Source of the DNA: Cladobotryum mycophilum
Lineage: Eukaryota; Ascomycota; Sordariomycetes; Hypocreales; Hypocreaceae
Reading direction: 5' to 3'
Assembly: GCA_036429605.1 (NCBI GenBank)
Contig: JAVFKD010000002.1
Location: forward strand, 744,001-808,000
DNA length: 64,000 nucleotides
Part shown: positions 22,592 through 35,300 of the stretch, piece by piece
Numbering within the stretch: position 1 is the first letter of the stretch
How the letters are laid out: the number at the start of each line of letters is the position of its first letter
Made by a program: the position numbers and the translations under genes
Notes under the pieces: model-generated
The model's input: the letters and a program-made list of their open reading frames with translations, nothing else
Databases searched by the model: none
Told to the model about the DNA's origin: nothing

Positions 22592-23088
22592 AGCTAAACT
22601 TGGTATTGAATTAATACGGGCAACCCGGATAAGATTGGTGGAATGAACGAAGCTCTTTGAGCGTATGAAATTGTATATTGGCTTAGAAAGTTTCACGACA
22701 TGATTTAGGATGCATAGGATCTTGGAGGATGGTAATAATGAGATGATTCAATAACCGGTTACAGAACCGGCAATGATGGATAAGAAAATTGCACAGCTGG
22801 GGATAATTGCAGCAGCAAACATAATGACATCAATAAACAAAGAATTAAAAATAAATAGGAAACGCTTGCCTAGAGTATAAAAGGCACCGAGGAACCTAGC
22901 AAGTCGAGGTTCGTGATAGCGGTGCTCTTTACAGGGCGTGGCTGTAGCTGGACTGTGCGCTACTGTGCGGTAAGCGGCGTTACATAAGACCCTGCGTGTA
23001 CTAAGCTGGCTGGGTTAGAGTCCGCGAGGCGGAAGCTTCCAACTGTATCAGAACTTGTACCCGACAAACACAACTCAACAACGCAAAC
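22592..23088. other. intergenic region
   Basis: 3' flank of the PIR gene and promoter of the zinc-finger gene. No coding signal. Confidence 0.5.
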
Positions 23089-23967
23089 ATGTCGGAATAT
23101 TGGAAATCAACACCGAAATACTGGTGCAAACATTGCTCTTGCTATGTCCGCGACACTAAGCTCGAGCGCCAGAACCATGAAGCTACCGGCAAGCACCAAG
23201 GAGCTCTGAAGCGCTCTCTACGAGATCTCCATCGCAACCACGAACGAGAAGGGCGCGAAAAGGAGCGCGCGCAGCGAGAGATTGCAAGGCTAAATGGAGT
23301 TGTCAGTGGTTCGGCATCATCATCAGCAGGACCGTCGAGCTCCGACGCGCGCAATGCCCCATCGACGAAACCCTCAGCCCCGTCAGAATCGCAATTGAAG
23401 GCTCAGCGAGAGCAACTTGCAGCGCTAGGCGTCTCCATCCCCAGCGACTTTCGACCCGAGATGGCAATGCCCGGAGAATGGACGGTTACGAGCACTCGGG
23501 TCATTGAGGGTACAGACGAACATAACGGAGGGACCAAGGTTGAAGGCAGAGCCACAGGTATCAGAAAACGTGAAGAGACGGAGGAGCAGAAAGAAGAGGA
23601 AGACGCCGTACGCGGTCTGTTCAAGAAGCCACGGAGATGGGGGCGCGATTCCAGGACTATGCCACAGGAGGAAGACCAAGAGCTGGATGCATTGCTGAGT
23701 GGAACAATGCCGCTAAAGCAACAAGCAGATGATGAATCGGATATCAAAAAAGAAGAGGATAACGATAAATCGGCGGTGAAGAAGGAAGAGGAGGACATTC
23801 CTGTCAAAGAAGAGCCCGATACAGAGTCTCAAGGTCTAACGGAGGCGATCAAACCCAAGGACGAGCCAGGTTTGGATCTGCCAGTAAAGGCCGAGGAAGA
23901 GGATAGACCTGGTATTGCCCCTGTGGTATTCAAGAAGCGGAAGCCAAAAGGGATTCGGTCAAAGTGA
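23089..23967 (+). CDS. U1-type zinc-finger protein, WBP4/FBP21-like splicing factor
   Basis: Single exon, 292 residues. The N-terminus has a matrin/U1-C type C2H2 finger: Cys13, Cys16, His30 and His36 within WKSTPKYWCKHC and NHEATGKHQGAL. This is the arrangement found at the start of WW-domain-binding protein 4 and its fungal relatives. A Lys/Arg/Glu helix follows (RSLRDLHRNHEREGREKERA). The rest is acidic low complexity with repeated KKEE, and a basic tail (FKKRKPKGIRSK) that could be a nuclear signal. No WW domain is visible. WBP4 proteins associate with spliceosomal complexes; I infer a nuclear role in splicing, possibly beside the LUC7/U1 machinery. Confidence 0.85.
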   Translation: MSEYWKSTPKYWCKHCSCYVRDTKLERQNHEATGKHQGALKRSLRDLHRNHEREGREKERAQREIARLNGVVSGSASSSAGPSSSDARNAPSTKPSAPSESQLKAQREQLAALGVSIPSDFRPEMAMPGEWTVTSTRVIEGTDEHNGGTKVEGRATGIRKREETEEQKEEEDAVRGLFKKPRRWGRDSRTMPQEEDQELDALLSGTMPLKQQADDESDIKKEEDNDKSAVKKEEEDIPVKEEPDTESQGLTEAIKPKDEPGLDLPVKAEEEDRPGIAPVVFKKRKPKGIRSK

Positions 23968-24895
23968 GGACGACGACGGCAAAGTCTTACCCGACTTTGG
24001 AAGATTTTGAGCTGATGCCCACGGCCGTTTCGAGCTGATGCTACCATATTCATTACAAATTGATGCCCCCGCCAGTGAAACTAAGGATCGAAAGGGTACC
24101 GTAACTCTACCTATACGGGTTAGTCGACTGCTGTTGGCTGCTTAGCATTGTGAAGAAACAAATTGAAGTCGACCGAGGCGGGCAACCCTTGAGACATATC
24201 GAAGATGGCGATTCGGAGACTAACCGCTTTATTGATTGTCCCACTTTGTCGTCCTACATCCTTGAACAACAGCACGTCCATAGTTTTGTGCCTTTTGTCT
24301 TGATGATTTCTAATGTGATGCCAACGAGAAAAAATCTTGGGAAATTGGATAGACTCTTATATATGGATCGGCTCGAATCCTGCCGGAGTTAACTGTTTGA
24401 TAGTAAATCGACTAGATAGAAATAGAGAGAGCCAGGCATTAGAAAACGGGTTGGAGTTTAGCCCCTAACTCCGGCTCCGGGGGAGAGAATGAATCAAGGA
24501 TGACAAACAAATGAAGAAAGATGGGGGGTCATCTCTCGATGGTCGGGAGGGCATGATAATGGGATCCAATGGTTGGTTCGTTCGCACGGTATCTAAGCTG
24601 TAGAGTTTGCTCAGGTATGGATCGCATTGCGTCACATTGCAAATTCTCATCGCCCACTTTAGCATTAGCATAGCAGGAGGTGCGTTTGCATGCACGGCAC
24701 CCTGTTCCCGTACATACATGAGGGAGAGCAATATAAACCCCCACCATCACTACTACCACCACCTGCCCCAGAAGCTGTCGTCAGAATTCCATTTAAACTC
24801 CCATCCTCCATTTCTCATCCTCCCTCTCTCAATTCTCCTCTCTCATCATACACCCAGTTCCAACCCCTTTCTCGAAAAAAAAAACAAAAGACATA
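23968..24895. other. intergenic region with pyrimidine-rich leader
   Basis: No gene is supported. The last 120 bases before the dienelactone hydrolase start are C/T-rich with CTCATCC/CTCTCTC runs and an A-tract just before the ATG, typical of a highly expressed fungal leader. Confidence 0.5.
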
Positions 24896-25880
24896 ATGGC
24901 CTCCAACCCCATTGGCGACTGCTGCCGAGTTGGCACCCTCCACGAGTAAGTGCTTATGCTCATCCCGCTGCCCCTCATTTTGTGGCAAAGAACCCCTCCT
25001 CTCATCTCTCATCCCCATCAATTGCTTTCTGGCGACGGATTCGCACGCTTGAATTTTTGGTGAATTTTTGGTGAAATTTTCCAACTAATGATCCTATTTT
25101 AGGGGCGAGCCCGCCGGCAAGGATATTCAGATTGACAATGGCAAGGTTGACGCCTACCTCGCTACGCCTCCCGAGGGCACGGCCAAGGAGGGTCACGGTA
25201 TCCTCTACGTCCCCGACGTCATTGGCATCTGGCAGAACAGCAAGCTCATGGCCGACAACTTTGCTGCCAAGGGCTACACCACCCTCATTATCGATGTCTT
25301 CAACAAGGATGCTATCCCTTTGAACAGGCCAGGTACTTTCGACTTTGGCGCCTGGTTGGCCAAGGGATCCGACGGCAACAACCCTCACACTCCCGAGTTT
25401 GTTGACCCCATTGTTGTGAGCGGCATCAAGGCTCTCAGGGATTTGGGTATTAAGAAGATTGGAGCTGTTGGCTACTGCTTCGGCGCCAAGGTGAGTCTAT
25501 TTCTGCGACTAATCACTCTCAATTGAGTCTATTTCTATTCTAACACTCTTTAGTACGTCTGCCGTCACTTCAAGGATGGCATTGATGTCGGCTTCGTTGC
25601 CCACCCCTCTTTCGTCGAGGAGGATGAGCTTGCCAGCATCACTGGACCTCTCTCCATTGCTGCGGCTCAGACCGACAGCATCTTCCCTACCGAGAAGCGC
25701 CACAAGTCTGAGGAGATCCTGATCACCAGGGGCTTACCTTTCCAGATCAACCTCTACTCCGGTGTCGCCCACGGCTTCGCTGTCCGATGCGATCTTAGCA
25801 AGAAGATTGAAAAGTTCTCCAAGGAGCAGGCCTTTTTCCAGGCTGCCAACTGGTTTGACGAGTATCTGCCCCAGGCTTGA
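24896..25880 (+). CDS. dienelactone hydrolase family protein (AIM2-like)
   Basis: Alpha/beta hydrolase of 254 residues in three exons: 24896-24945, 25103-25490 and 25554-25880. Introns are 157 nt and 63 nt with GTAAGT and GTGAGT donors. The start MASNPIGDCCRVGTLHEGEP is typical of fungal DLH proteins. The triad is visible: nucleophile Cys in GAVGYCFGAK, Asp in AAQTDSIFP, His in GVAHGFAVR. Classical enzymes hydrolyse dienelactone to maleylacetate in aromatic breakdown. Fungal AIM2-like members are cytosolic and their substrates are mostly unknown, so the exact reaction is left open. Confidence 0.93.
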
Positions 25881-26412
25881 CTTGCTGGGGAGGAAAAGAA
25901 GATACGGAGCTTAATGTAGAAAAAAAGGATGACGACTATGAATGATTAGATACCTTTAAAAAAACAAAACCAATGATAGTAAAAGGAAAATAAAGATGTT
26001 AAACTAAACTAGATCCCCGCGCACTTGGATGAATCGCGCAAAGAACAGTCCATATTAGATAGATAGCCCGGTTGGTAGGGTTAAGTAGGTATGGATGGAT
26101 GGATGCCATTTACAGTGGTCTAAGCAGGTCCAAATTGCGCTACAGCGACCGGTGCTGAAGCGATGCCTTACAGGCGCATCTCGTGACATCCCGTAGTGGA
26201 CATGCCTGCTAAAATGCCCCCACCAACAACCTGCAAGCCACAGCGTAGCATTTCCAAGGATCAACTTAAACCTCCATGTCTTGTCATCCAGCCATCATTT
26301 TCTTTTCCCTTCCAGTTTCGTCACCTGGACCCTCGTCCGAGTTCTTGAGTCTGATGGGGAGCACCAACACAAAAATCACCCACCACAAGGCCTGCTTGAT
26401 CAAAACCTGGTC
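25881..26412. other. intergenic region and TAPT1-family leader
   Basis: No gene. Contains (GGAT)n near 26090-26105 and, near the end, an upstream ATG listed separately. Confidence 0.5.
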
Positions 26413-26422
26413 ATGGCAGTAA
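26276..26422 (+). promoter_or_regulatory. possible upstream ORF overlapping the main start
   Basis: An ATG at 26276 opens a 48-codon frame that ends at a TAA at 26420-26422. It thus overlaps the main ATG at 26413 by ten bases in another frame. If the transcript starts upstream of 26276, this would repress the main frame. If it starts later, or if an intron removes it, the frame has no role. Confidence 0.3.
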
Positions 26423-29384
26423 CGGCAGACCCCATCAACCCCATCCCCGCGCCGTCGTTTTCGTCGTCGGCACCCACCTCTCGAAGACCGTCCAACTTGC
26501 CCGGTGTCCTGCCAGAGCCCCTACACAACTTTGGGGAGGATGAAGCACTGGGCGGGAGCAGTCCTGTGAGGGGACGAGCGAAGAACTCGTGGATCATGCC
26601 AGGGGCGACAGACTTGAGCAATGGCGCAGCGGGGTTATTGAGGGATGGTGGTGGAGGAGGGGCTGGCGATATGATGCGACAACGAAGTGGAAGCGGTACG
26701 ATGAAGAAGACGCTGAGCCATGATAATGTGCCACGACTTTCGGCAGCAGAGGTCAAGGAACTCACCAGCTCTGCAAGGTCGCTTCCCGTGGCCCCGGCGC
26801 CGCTGATGCGCAGATCGATCGATCAGGAGTACCAGACCGACTTCAAGGCCGAGAGGGAGGCCATTCGCAGATCTTTGCTGGGCCAGCCTGAGATTCAGCA
26901 CCCCGATGCTCTTCAACCAAATGGAATTGCTGTGGAAGCTCGTGGCCCAGGTGTCTGGCGAGATACGAGGGATCCTACAAGACGTCCAGTACCGGCGCTG
27001 AGGACAGTGTCAACCCCGCCGACGACCCGATTCCAGTCCGTTGACGTACCGTCAGGGTCGACGTCTCCGCGGCGGTTCTCAGCCAATCCAGCGTCTCGAC
27101 CACCAAGTTTGCACCTGAATCTGGAGGGCATCAATGGAAACCCGAGTGCATCGATTCCATCTCCAGGAATCAAAACTGAACCACCGACATTTACATCTCA
27201 GCAGCCTCCGAACCCACCCCCTACTATTCGCCCACCGTCTCCAATCCCACCTATGATTCCGCTCCCTCCAATGTCGATCCCTACGCACCTTCAGCTCGAG
27301 TTGGCTGCGCAACGACCGAGCCCTCTTTATATCCACCCATCTCATACCACCGATACCCCCTACGAGTCACATGCCGTAAAGTTTGAACGGCTAAAGAATG
27401 TTCTGCTAATACCCCCGTTTCTTGAGAGGACGCTCAACTTTGGTGCCCTGGCTTGCCTTGACGCATGGCTACATACGTTTACTATTCTCCCTATACGATT
27501 CATGATTGCTCTCATGGTGTTGATACGGTGGTGGGTCTATGTTATGATCAAGGAAGTTAAGTGGCTTATTGGCTTCGTTTGGTACGGCCTGGGAAGGGTG
27601 TGGAGGCGAGGTCGGACTGCTCGAGGGCGGACTATTAGTGATGTATCTGACAGTGGGCGATCACGTAGTTGCAGCAGGGCCAGCGAGAGATCTGTTGATG
27701 CCGCACAGCCCAACATTCGCCAGCGACAAAGTCGGGTACGCATGGACTCACGGGTGCGAAACAGCGATGATCCCAAGTCGTCAGCTCCGATTCGGGATCC
27801 GGGCCCAAAGTCTGGGAGCTTCCGTCATAGGAGAACGAAATCCATGCCCTCCAATCTTTCCAGTTTTCACAAGGCCGATTTACTGCAAGGCGCCGTCATT
27901 ATATGCAGCTCTCTTGTGCTGATGAAACTAGATGCCAGCAGGATGTACCACCTTATTCGTGCCCAGTCGGCAATCAAGCTGTACGTTGTGTACAACATTC
28001 TCGAAGTGGGAGACCGCTTGCTCTCGGCGCTTGGCCAAGATATTCTTGAATGTCTCTTCAGCGCCGAGACGTTATCTCGTAACGCTTCCGGTCGCTCCAA
28101 GATTCTTCTGCCGATGGGTATGTTTATCCTTGCCCTGACATACAGTTGTCTTCATTCCGTTGCCCTCTATTATCAGGTTATTACCCTGAACGTGGCCGTC
28201 AACTCGTACTCGAATGCGCTTTTGACGCTTCTGCTCTCTAATCAGTTTGTCGAGATTAAAAGCACCGTGTTTAAGCGTTTTGAAAAGGACAACCTGTTTC
28301 AGCTTACTTGTGCCGATATAGTGGAGCGCTTCCACCTTTGGATCATGCTTCTGATCATTGGTATGAGGAATATTGTTGAAGTCGGAGGTTTATCTATCCC
28401 TAGTCTCACCCATGATCTAAATGACAGCTCTGCCGCGCCGATGCACCCTCCCTCTATTCTTCCGCATAGCTTTACCGTGCTGCCCTCGTGGTTGATGTCA
28501 GGGGAAGTCCTCTCGCCCTTTCTCATTGTCGTGGGGAGCGAAATGCTTGTTGATTCGATTAAGCATGCATACGTGACCAAGTTCAACAACATTAGGCCGA
28601 GGTTTTATAGCAGAATCCTTGACATCTTGTGCAAAGATTACTACACCAACGTAAGTGGGAAATCATTCACCTGCTGAATATCCAACGCTAACCCCGGGCA
28701 AAGGCATTCACAACTCCCGCTCTAACGAGAAGATTGGGGCTCGCTGTCATTCCGCTGTCCTGTCTTTTTATCCGGGCTTCGATTCAGACATATCACATGC
28801 TCCTCTCTGCGCATGTTCCGATGCCTTTTCCTGTATCTACACAGACGTCTCTCACTGAGGAGTCGGCTGTTCCATCGTCTCCGGCTATGACTGCGGCATT
28901 GAATCGCCTCGATGCCCTGATTCGAGACTCGCTAGGACGGGCGACATATGGATATCCCTATGGATCACCACTGAATTCCCGACCGTGGTATTCCTTGACA
29001 TCAGACGACGTCATTGCCGCCCTGACCATGGTGGTCGTCTTCTTCATCATCTTCCTCGTCCTGCTCATCCTGAAACTCCTCCTCGGCATGGTCCTCCTCC
29101 AATACGCCCGAAACCGCTACGCCAAGATGAAGAACAAGGAAGCCCTCGTCGCCGCCGGGAAAGCGGAGTGGGAGAACTACAACGGCCAGGGCAAACGGAT
29201 AGGCGGGTATGGACACGTGGAAGTAGGGGAAGACAGGTCTCGCTGGGTGAACGCGGATGCTACCGAGGGACTGAAGAGGAACAAGGGGGGCAAGAGGGCT
29301 TCCGCCGAGGATAAGAAGGGGGCGCAGGATGGGGACTATCAGGGCGTGTTTCGATATGAAATGGTGGAGAAGCGCATTTGGTAG
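26413..29384 (+). CDS. TAPT1/EMP65-family multi-pass membrane protein
   Basis: Two exons, 26413-28650 and 28704-29384 (53-nt intron, GTAAGT donor, phase 0), give 972 residues. The first 350 residues are disordered and Ser/Pro-rich. The conserved family block then begins: YESHAVKFERLKNVLLIPPF, ERTLNFGALACLDAWLHTFT, hydrophobic helices, RRTKSMPSNLS, DLLQGAVII, LDASRMYHLIRAQSAIKLY and YNILEVGDRLLSALGQDI. Later come YYQVITLNVAVNSYSNALLT, SNQFVEIKSTVFKRFEKDNL and WIMLLIIGMRN. At least six membrane segments are likely. The exon 2 part ends in another TM helix and a charged tail. Yeast Emp65 works at the ER with Slp1 to protect newly made proteins, and human TAPT1 is linked to cilia and secretion; an ER-membrane role is inferred. 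Confidence 0.93.
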
Positions 29385-30606
29385 GCATTTTTTTTGGGAT
29401 TGGGCGTTTTCTGTTGGGTTGCAGTACAATTGTTGCTGCTCGTGTATTCTTAGGGAACTTTTAACGCATTGGGACAGGGGTGATAGGGTAAAAAAATAAG
29501 ATCAGAATATTGAACATGGTAAACAGATTTATGTCTATCATTTTTCTCGGTCTTCTGGCGTTACTCGTGATTCCTCTCCTTTCTATTTATTCCTCTTGTT
29601 TTTATCTTTATCCTCCTTTTATGTGCTTATTCCTTCTTGTTTGTCTATTTAATCTCTCTATTTCCTTTCCATTTCTCTTGCTCCTCTCTATTTCTCTTGC
29701 TTCTCTCTACTTCTCTTACTGACCAAGGAGTTGGTCAGTGATTGTCATCTATAACCGATGGAATATCTCATCGGAGGCTTCGATCCAGTATTTCCTTTTC
29801 CTCCATCAACATATTATTCATCATCAAAAGGACACCTATTAGGCACACGATTTCTACAGTCTATTTCGGACAGATCCGGTTATGCGTATTCCATCATCAC
29901 CATGAACGACAAAGATCTATCCAACTCCTGTTCCAATATATTCGTCCATGCCAAGAACAGAAGTTATACACGCTCCACCTGAGGCTCAATGGCTCTCTCC
30001 TAAGCATACTATCTACAGGATGACATCATGATGCTGGCAATTAATCCACCTTGGGCAGTATCGCAGTCATTGTGCCCCAATTGTCTGTCAAAGCTTGTGA
30101 TATATGAGGCACTCAAAAGTCATCATGCATATATACTCACCGAACAAAACGAATAGATTGGTTCAAACACGCGATTGCTCTTTTTCAGGACATCACCATC
30201 CTTGCATAAAAAAAGAATAAAAACAACTTGGTTTATGCTCATGCACTGCAACCCTCCTCCTGAGTCATTTTTAGTCAATCTGCACAAACAACCAACAGCC
30301 TTCCAGCCCACCAATGCAACCCTCATCCTTTTATAACGGGAGTACATGAGATGGATCATGATGCGGGGAAGACAAGGGAGGAAGTCATGTGGATGAAAAA
30401 AAAAAGAAGGAGAAAAGGTTCAAAGGAATCGACTGCATTGAGTTAATATAGCCCAAGTAGGTAGGTGGGTAGGTATGTAGCTCCAAGCATGTCCATTTTC
30501 ATTCACATCGTAGAAATGGCGAGGCTTCGATTCTTGATATCGACATCGTGACACTCGAAACCGCTCATATAATATATGTATATATATATATATATATATA
30601 TACACA
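29385..30606. other. intergenic region, pyrimidine-rich
   Basis: 1.2 kb without a supportable gene. It includes a long T/C-rich stretch (29560-29720) and a TA microsatellite just before the next gene. Confidence 0.5.
30578..30602. repeat. (TA)n microsatellite
   Basis: About twelve TA units ending four bases before the ATG at 30607. Confidence 0.9.
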
Positions 30607-31909
30607 ATGGCCCCAACAACTACTTCCCCCCAGAACCCACAAAGATCAGACAACTCATCGGCCCCCTAACAACCGTCTTCCACCCCCTACCAATGCTCCC
30701 AGTGCACATTCCTTGGCGCAGCGACCGATCCCGCGGCCGAGACATACTCTGAGATATGCGGCATCTTCAACCCCAACCCGGGGCCTTGCTCTGCAAACAA
30801 CAACAGCGAACCGCCCAGGTGCCTGCCTCATGTCACGGCGTATAGCGACGTCGCGGGCGCTGGGTACTTTTACTCGCCTGGCTTGGCTTGTCCGGATGGC
30901 TGGACCAGTGCGCTGAGTGTGACGAGGGAGGAGGAAGGGAGCAGTCGAGTTCAGGGCGTTGAAGTAGCGACCTTGTTACCAGACGAAACAGCCGTGGTCT
31001 GCTGTCCAAGGTAAATAAAATAAAATAAACCCCCTCCCTTCCCTACTTCTTCTCCTCCTCCTCCTCTTCATGTCTCACAAAAACCCCCCGTCCTTTTGTT
31101 CAAACCCTCGAACCAACAGTGCCTTCACATACGTCCCCGCCCAAGACCCCCTCGCAGCAGGATACTGCTCCAGACCGATCCTCACCAGCGCCTCCTACCT
31201 CTCCTGCAAGTCCTCCTCGGCCACAGAAGTCACCAAAACCGACATTGGTGAGTCGACCGCCATAAGCTATAGGCAAGTAACAAAGGGCTCGACATACACC
31301 AAGACCACCACCCTGCTCTTCACAAGCGTGGAAATGAACGCCCCGACGATTCAGTTAAACTATCGCGCAGTCGACCTCTCCTCCCTCTCTTCACTCACAA
31401 CCTCCCCCGCAGGACAAGTTCCTACCACCGCCAGCACAGCATCACCAGCAGCAGCAGAAGAGATATCACACGTATCCTCACGCCTCTCCACAGGCGCCAT
31501 AGCCGGCATCGCAATCGGCAGCCTCATCTTCCTCTTCCTGACCTGCCTCCCCCTCGCATTCATGTACTTCCGCCACCGACGCTCCAGCAAATCCATCCAA
31601 CAACGACAACAACAGCAACGACAGCTCTCTAGCGCCTCTGCGAAACCAGAACTTGACGGCACGCCCAAGCCTCAACTAGCCGCCACATTCGAGCAGCAGG
31701 GACAACAAGCTGGCGAGCAGGGGAGCAAGGCCCAGAGGTTCGAGCTAGATGGAAACACTCCTCCTCGGTATTCGCATGTTGTGAGCGCGAATCGGACAGA
31801 GGAGGGTGGAGGGCATGCTAGAAATAATATCTCCAACGCATCGGGAGTATCTGGATTATCCGAGGGTATGGATGGGATACCTGATGTTTCAAATACGTCG
31901 AGCAGGTAG
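30607..31909 (+). CDS. orphan Cys-rich single-pass membrane protein, 5' end unresolved
   Basis: The body is clear. A Cys-rich outer part runs YQCSQCTFLG, EICGIFNP, PGLACPDGW and VCCPR. A 109-nt intron (31011-31119) follows, then exon 2 to 31909 with a Thr/Ser-rich stalk. A TM helix IAGIAIGSLIFLFLTCLPL precedes a basic, Gln-rich cytosolic tail. Many fungi have such surface proteins with unknown ligands; the layout resembles wall-stress sensors without matching a named one. The ATG at 30607 is in frame with the Cys-rich part, but a TAA at 30667-30669 interrupts after 20 codons. The adjacent frame there reads LTTVFHP, the usual start of this protein type. A frame error in the C-runs or an upstream exon must be assumed. 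Confidence 0.6.
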
Positions 31910-32358
31910 TCACCTTGTAACATGATAACACCATGATCGGTCCACCATACCATGCTCAACGAGCCGGAATTATAATCAGAGGTTGGCACTCAAAGAAAAC
32001 TCATTCATGTAGATATTATTTAGCCAGGCGTCAAGGTCTATATCCCTTACCGTTCATCACACCATACACAATCCATTTCAGTTCAATGCACAAAGCAGCA
32101 TGGAGAGAAAAATGTCAAGCCACCATCATGAAATTGATCACTTGGCTAACTATACTATTGATGAGGGTATAAAATCCGATTCTCATTCTGTCGGATATTG
32201 TTCTTAAACAAGACCAAGCTCTATCCTGCCTATTCCAGCACTCTATTAAACGCAAACTTTTTATGCGCCGACCCGCTCCCAATTCATCAAACAGATTTAG
32301 GTCGTATCCTCATAACCACATTGCCTGCCCGTCCTTGTATTTAGAAACTCATGATAAT
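31910..32358. other. convergent 3' region
   Basis: Between the orphan membrane protein (+) and KAP123 (-). No coding signal. Confidence 0.5.
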
Positions 32359-35300
32359 TTATTGCGAAATACCAGCCAGCTGCACCAAGCCAGGGTTGTT
32401 GGCTAGCAAGCTGGGCTGGGCCTTGTACAGAACCTGAACGGTCTGGCTCAAAAGCTGGCGCGTCTCAGGCTCAACCTGGTCTTCAGGAGCTCCGAGAACC
32501 TTCTCAAAGATACCAATGAGCTGAGGAGTAAGCTGCTGAACGGTCTCGTTGGATTGGCCGTCTAGAAACATGGTTAGAATCAGACTTGCAAAAGAATTCA
32601 TGCTTTAGTAAAACTTACAGAGATTGTAGATGGCGCGGTAGATGGGCTCGTTCTCCTCATACTCCTCCTGAAGAGGAAGAGTAGCAACAATAGCAGGAAG
32701 AGCCTGAGCAACAAATCCGCTGTCGGGGTGCTTGATAATCATGCGGGACAGAGCACCAGCGACGTTATCAGTGACGTGCATCTCACGCAAAGCCAACAAA
32801 GGCTCCAGCTTCTCCCACAACTGAGGGTACATGGGGATGGTCTTCTCAGTGTTGGTAGAGTTCAGGATCAACAGGCCGATGGCATAGGCAGCGTTGGACT
32901 TGGTAAGAGCGTCAGGGTCAGACAGGCGTCGAATGAGGGCCTGGCCGACAGAGACTGTGTAAGGGCTAATGGCCTCGCTAGTGTACTTGGTAATCTCAGC
33001 GATGGTGCCAACGGCAGTGGAGCGGTGCAAGTCCTCGGTGGAGCTAGCCAACTTCAGGATGGGCTTCTCAAAGATCTTCCACAGCTCTCCAAAGGCAGGG
33101 CCCAGAGCAGCAGCGAGACCAACGACAACATCGAGGGCGGTGTCAATGGCGAGCCAGTCATACTCGGAGGATCCGGCATCAACCTCTTGCTCCTCGTCCT
33201 CCTCGCCGAGATCCAGCTGGCAAGGGTGTGAGCGAGTGATGAGAAGGCTGACAACGGAGATGACCTCTTGGAGCATGCCATCCTTGGAAGCCAAAACGGC
33301 AGGACCACAGGCCTTGAGGGTAGCGGCGACGTTCCGATTGACGTCAGTAACAACAGATCTATGCCGTGGTTAGCATACTTTATCCAACAACTTATAATGC
33401 AAGATAGTGGAGAAATAGAGGATAAGATCAGGAGTAGATCAAACGCTTTCTCAGCAACCGCAAAAAGTTTTTTGCGTCTGAGTGAGCTGGGTTGTAACGC
33501 GAATTGCTCATCATACCAAGGGGAGGAAAATCAAAGAAATATTCAAGCACGTACCGGTCACTGTCGTTGGCCCAGATGGTCATGGTAGCCTCATGGAGAG
33601 TCTGGCCAATGGCGATGATGGAGGAAGGAGGAGTGGGCTTAGGAGGCATACCAGCCTCCCACTTGACACCAGCGCCCTCCTCCCAGACCTGGAAGACACG
33701 GGCGTAAGTTCGCCAGAGGGTGGAGATGGCAGTCTTGCGGCATCCCTCGTAGTCGTGGTCAGTGAAAGGAACAACCTTCTCGATAGTCTTCTCAACGTAG
33801 GCCTCGAGGTTGCTGCTGTTGCAAGAGTTGGAGATGACATCACCGAGGACATCGAGGGCAATCTCCTGTTCCATGGCAACAGCAGTGACACCAGTGAGAT
33901 CATGAAGATCCTCAATGTCATCCCAGTCCTCGTCACCACTGCCAATGTCGGCATCATCATCATCGTCGTCGTGGTCAGGAATCTTGACCTTGACGCGCTT
34001 GCCACCAACGACGAGGGTGCCGTCATTGATTTGGCTAGGGTCAATGCCAGGGATCTCAAGTTCCTCTTCCTCGAGCTCTAAAGAAGCGAAAATGCCCTTG
34101 AAGACGCCCTCGAGGAAATGTTCAAACTGCTCCCGGTAAACCTTGGAGAGGTTAGACCACAGAATGAAGCTGGTCTCCTTGAGTCTAGGGTTGTCCAAAC
34201 CAAGGGCCTCCTCACTAGCCTTCATCAAGTCCAAGACGTAGGGCTGGAAGGCCTCAGGTCCGACGGCCAGGGCAATGCGTCCCAAGCTATCACAGGTGGA
34301 GCTTCGGAGGTTCATTGCATCTTCGTTGTCCTTGATCATGACAAAGTTGCCAAGAGACTTCATGACACCATCAAAGTAAGGCTGGAACTCCTTCTCCATA
34401 GATGAGGCAATGGCACCGATAGCGGAAGCGGCGGCAGCCTTGACACCAAAGTCATCGTGGTCAAGAAGCTTGACCATGGGGCCAATCAGGTTAGGACCGT
34501 ACTGAGCCATAATCTTGGTGTCAATGCCATCACCAAAGGTATCGAGGGCACCGCAGGCGCATCGAATGATGCTGACGTTCTTCTTGTCAGAAGCGCCCTG
34601 AGAGGCAGACTCGAGGTTCTTGAGGACAGCCTCAATAATTTGCTCGTGATGAGAGACCATCTCGTCGGCCATCTCCTCGGCGAGGTGAATAAGGCCAACA
34701 AGGGCGGCATGTCTGACTTGGGTCTCTGCATCGCAGAGTAGGCTGATGATGGCAGGGAGAAGGGGCTGGAGCTGGGTAGAGATGAAGTCAGGAGCACCCT
34801 CGGCAGCGTTACCAAGGGCCAGCATAGCAGCCATTCGGTAGCGAGGATCCTGGTGGGTAGCAAAAGCAGGGAATTGCTCGAGAAGAGGGACAATGACCTG
34901 TCGAGGAGGCAGTTCATTGGCGAGCTGGTCGATCAGGCTAATGGCAACTCTAGCAGGAGACATGTCTTCCTCGTCATCAGAGTCAAGGTCAACAATGATG
35001 TGCATGGCCTTGATCATCAACTCGGCGCCAACATCCTTCATGCCCTGGATCTTCATGCGGCGGAATCGGACAGCCTGGATGAGGAAGCCAAGGGCCTGAG
35101 ATCTAGGATCATCCTCGGCATTGGTGTTGCCGGCCAGCTCAATCATGAACATGAGGAGATCGCGCAGGTGGAGAGCGAGAAGAGCGGGGTCGTAGGCGAT
35201 GAAGGAGTGGAAGACATCGAAAACGACGCCATAGCTCTCCTCATCTCCAGCCTCGACAGTGGCCTTGAGAATGTTGACCAGGCCAGGGACGAATCCCTGC

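Noticed and set aside
24361..24392. GGCTCGAATCC resembling a tRNA T-loop
   Set aside because: The flanking bases cannot form the T-stem or acceptor stem and no D- or anticodon arm is found upstream.
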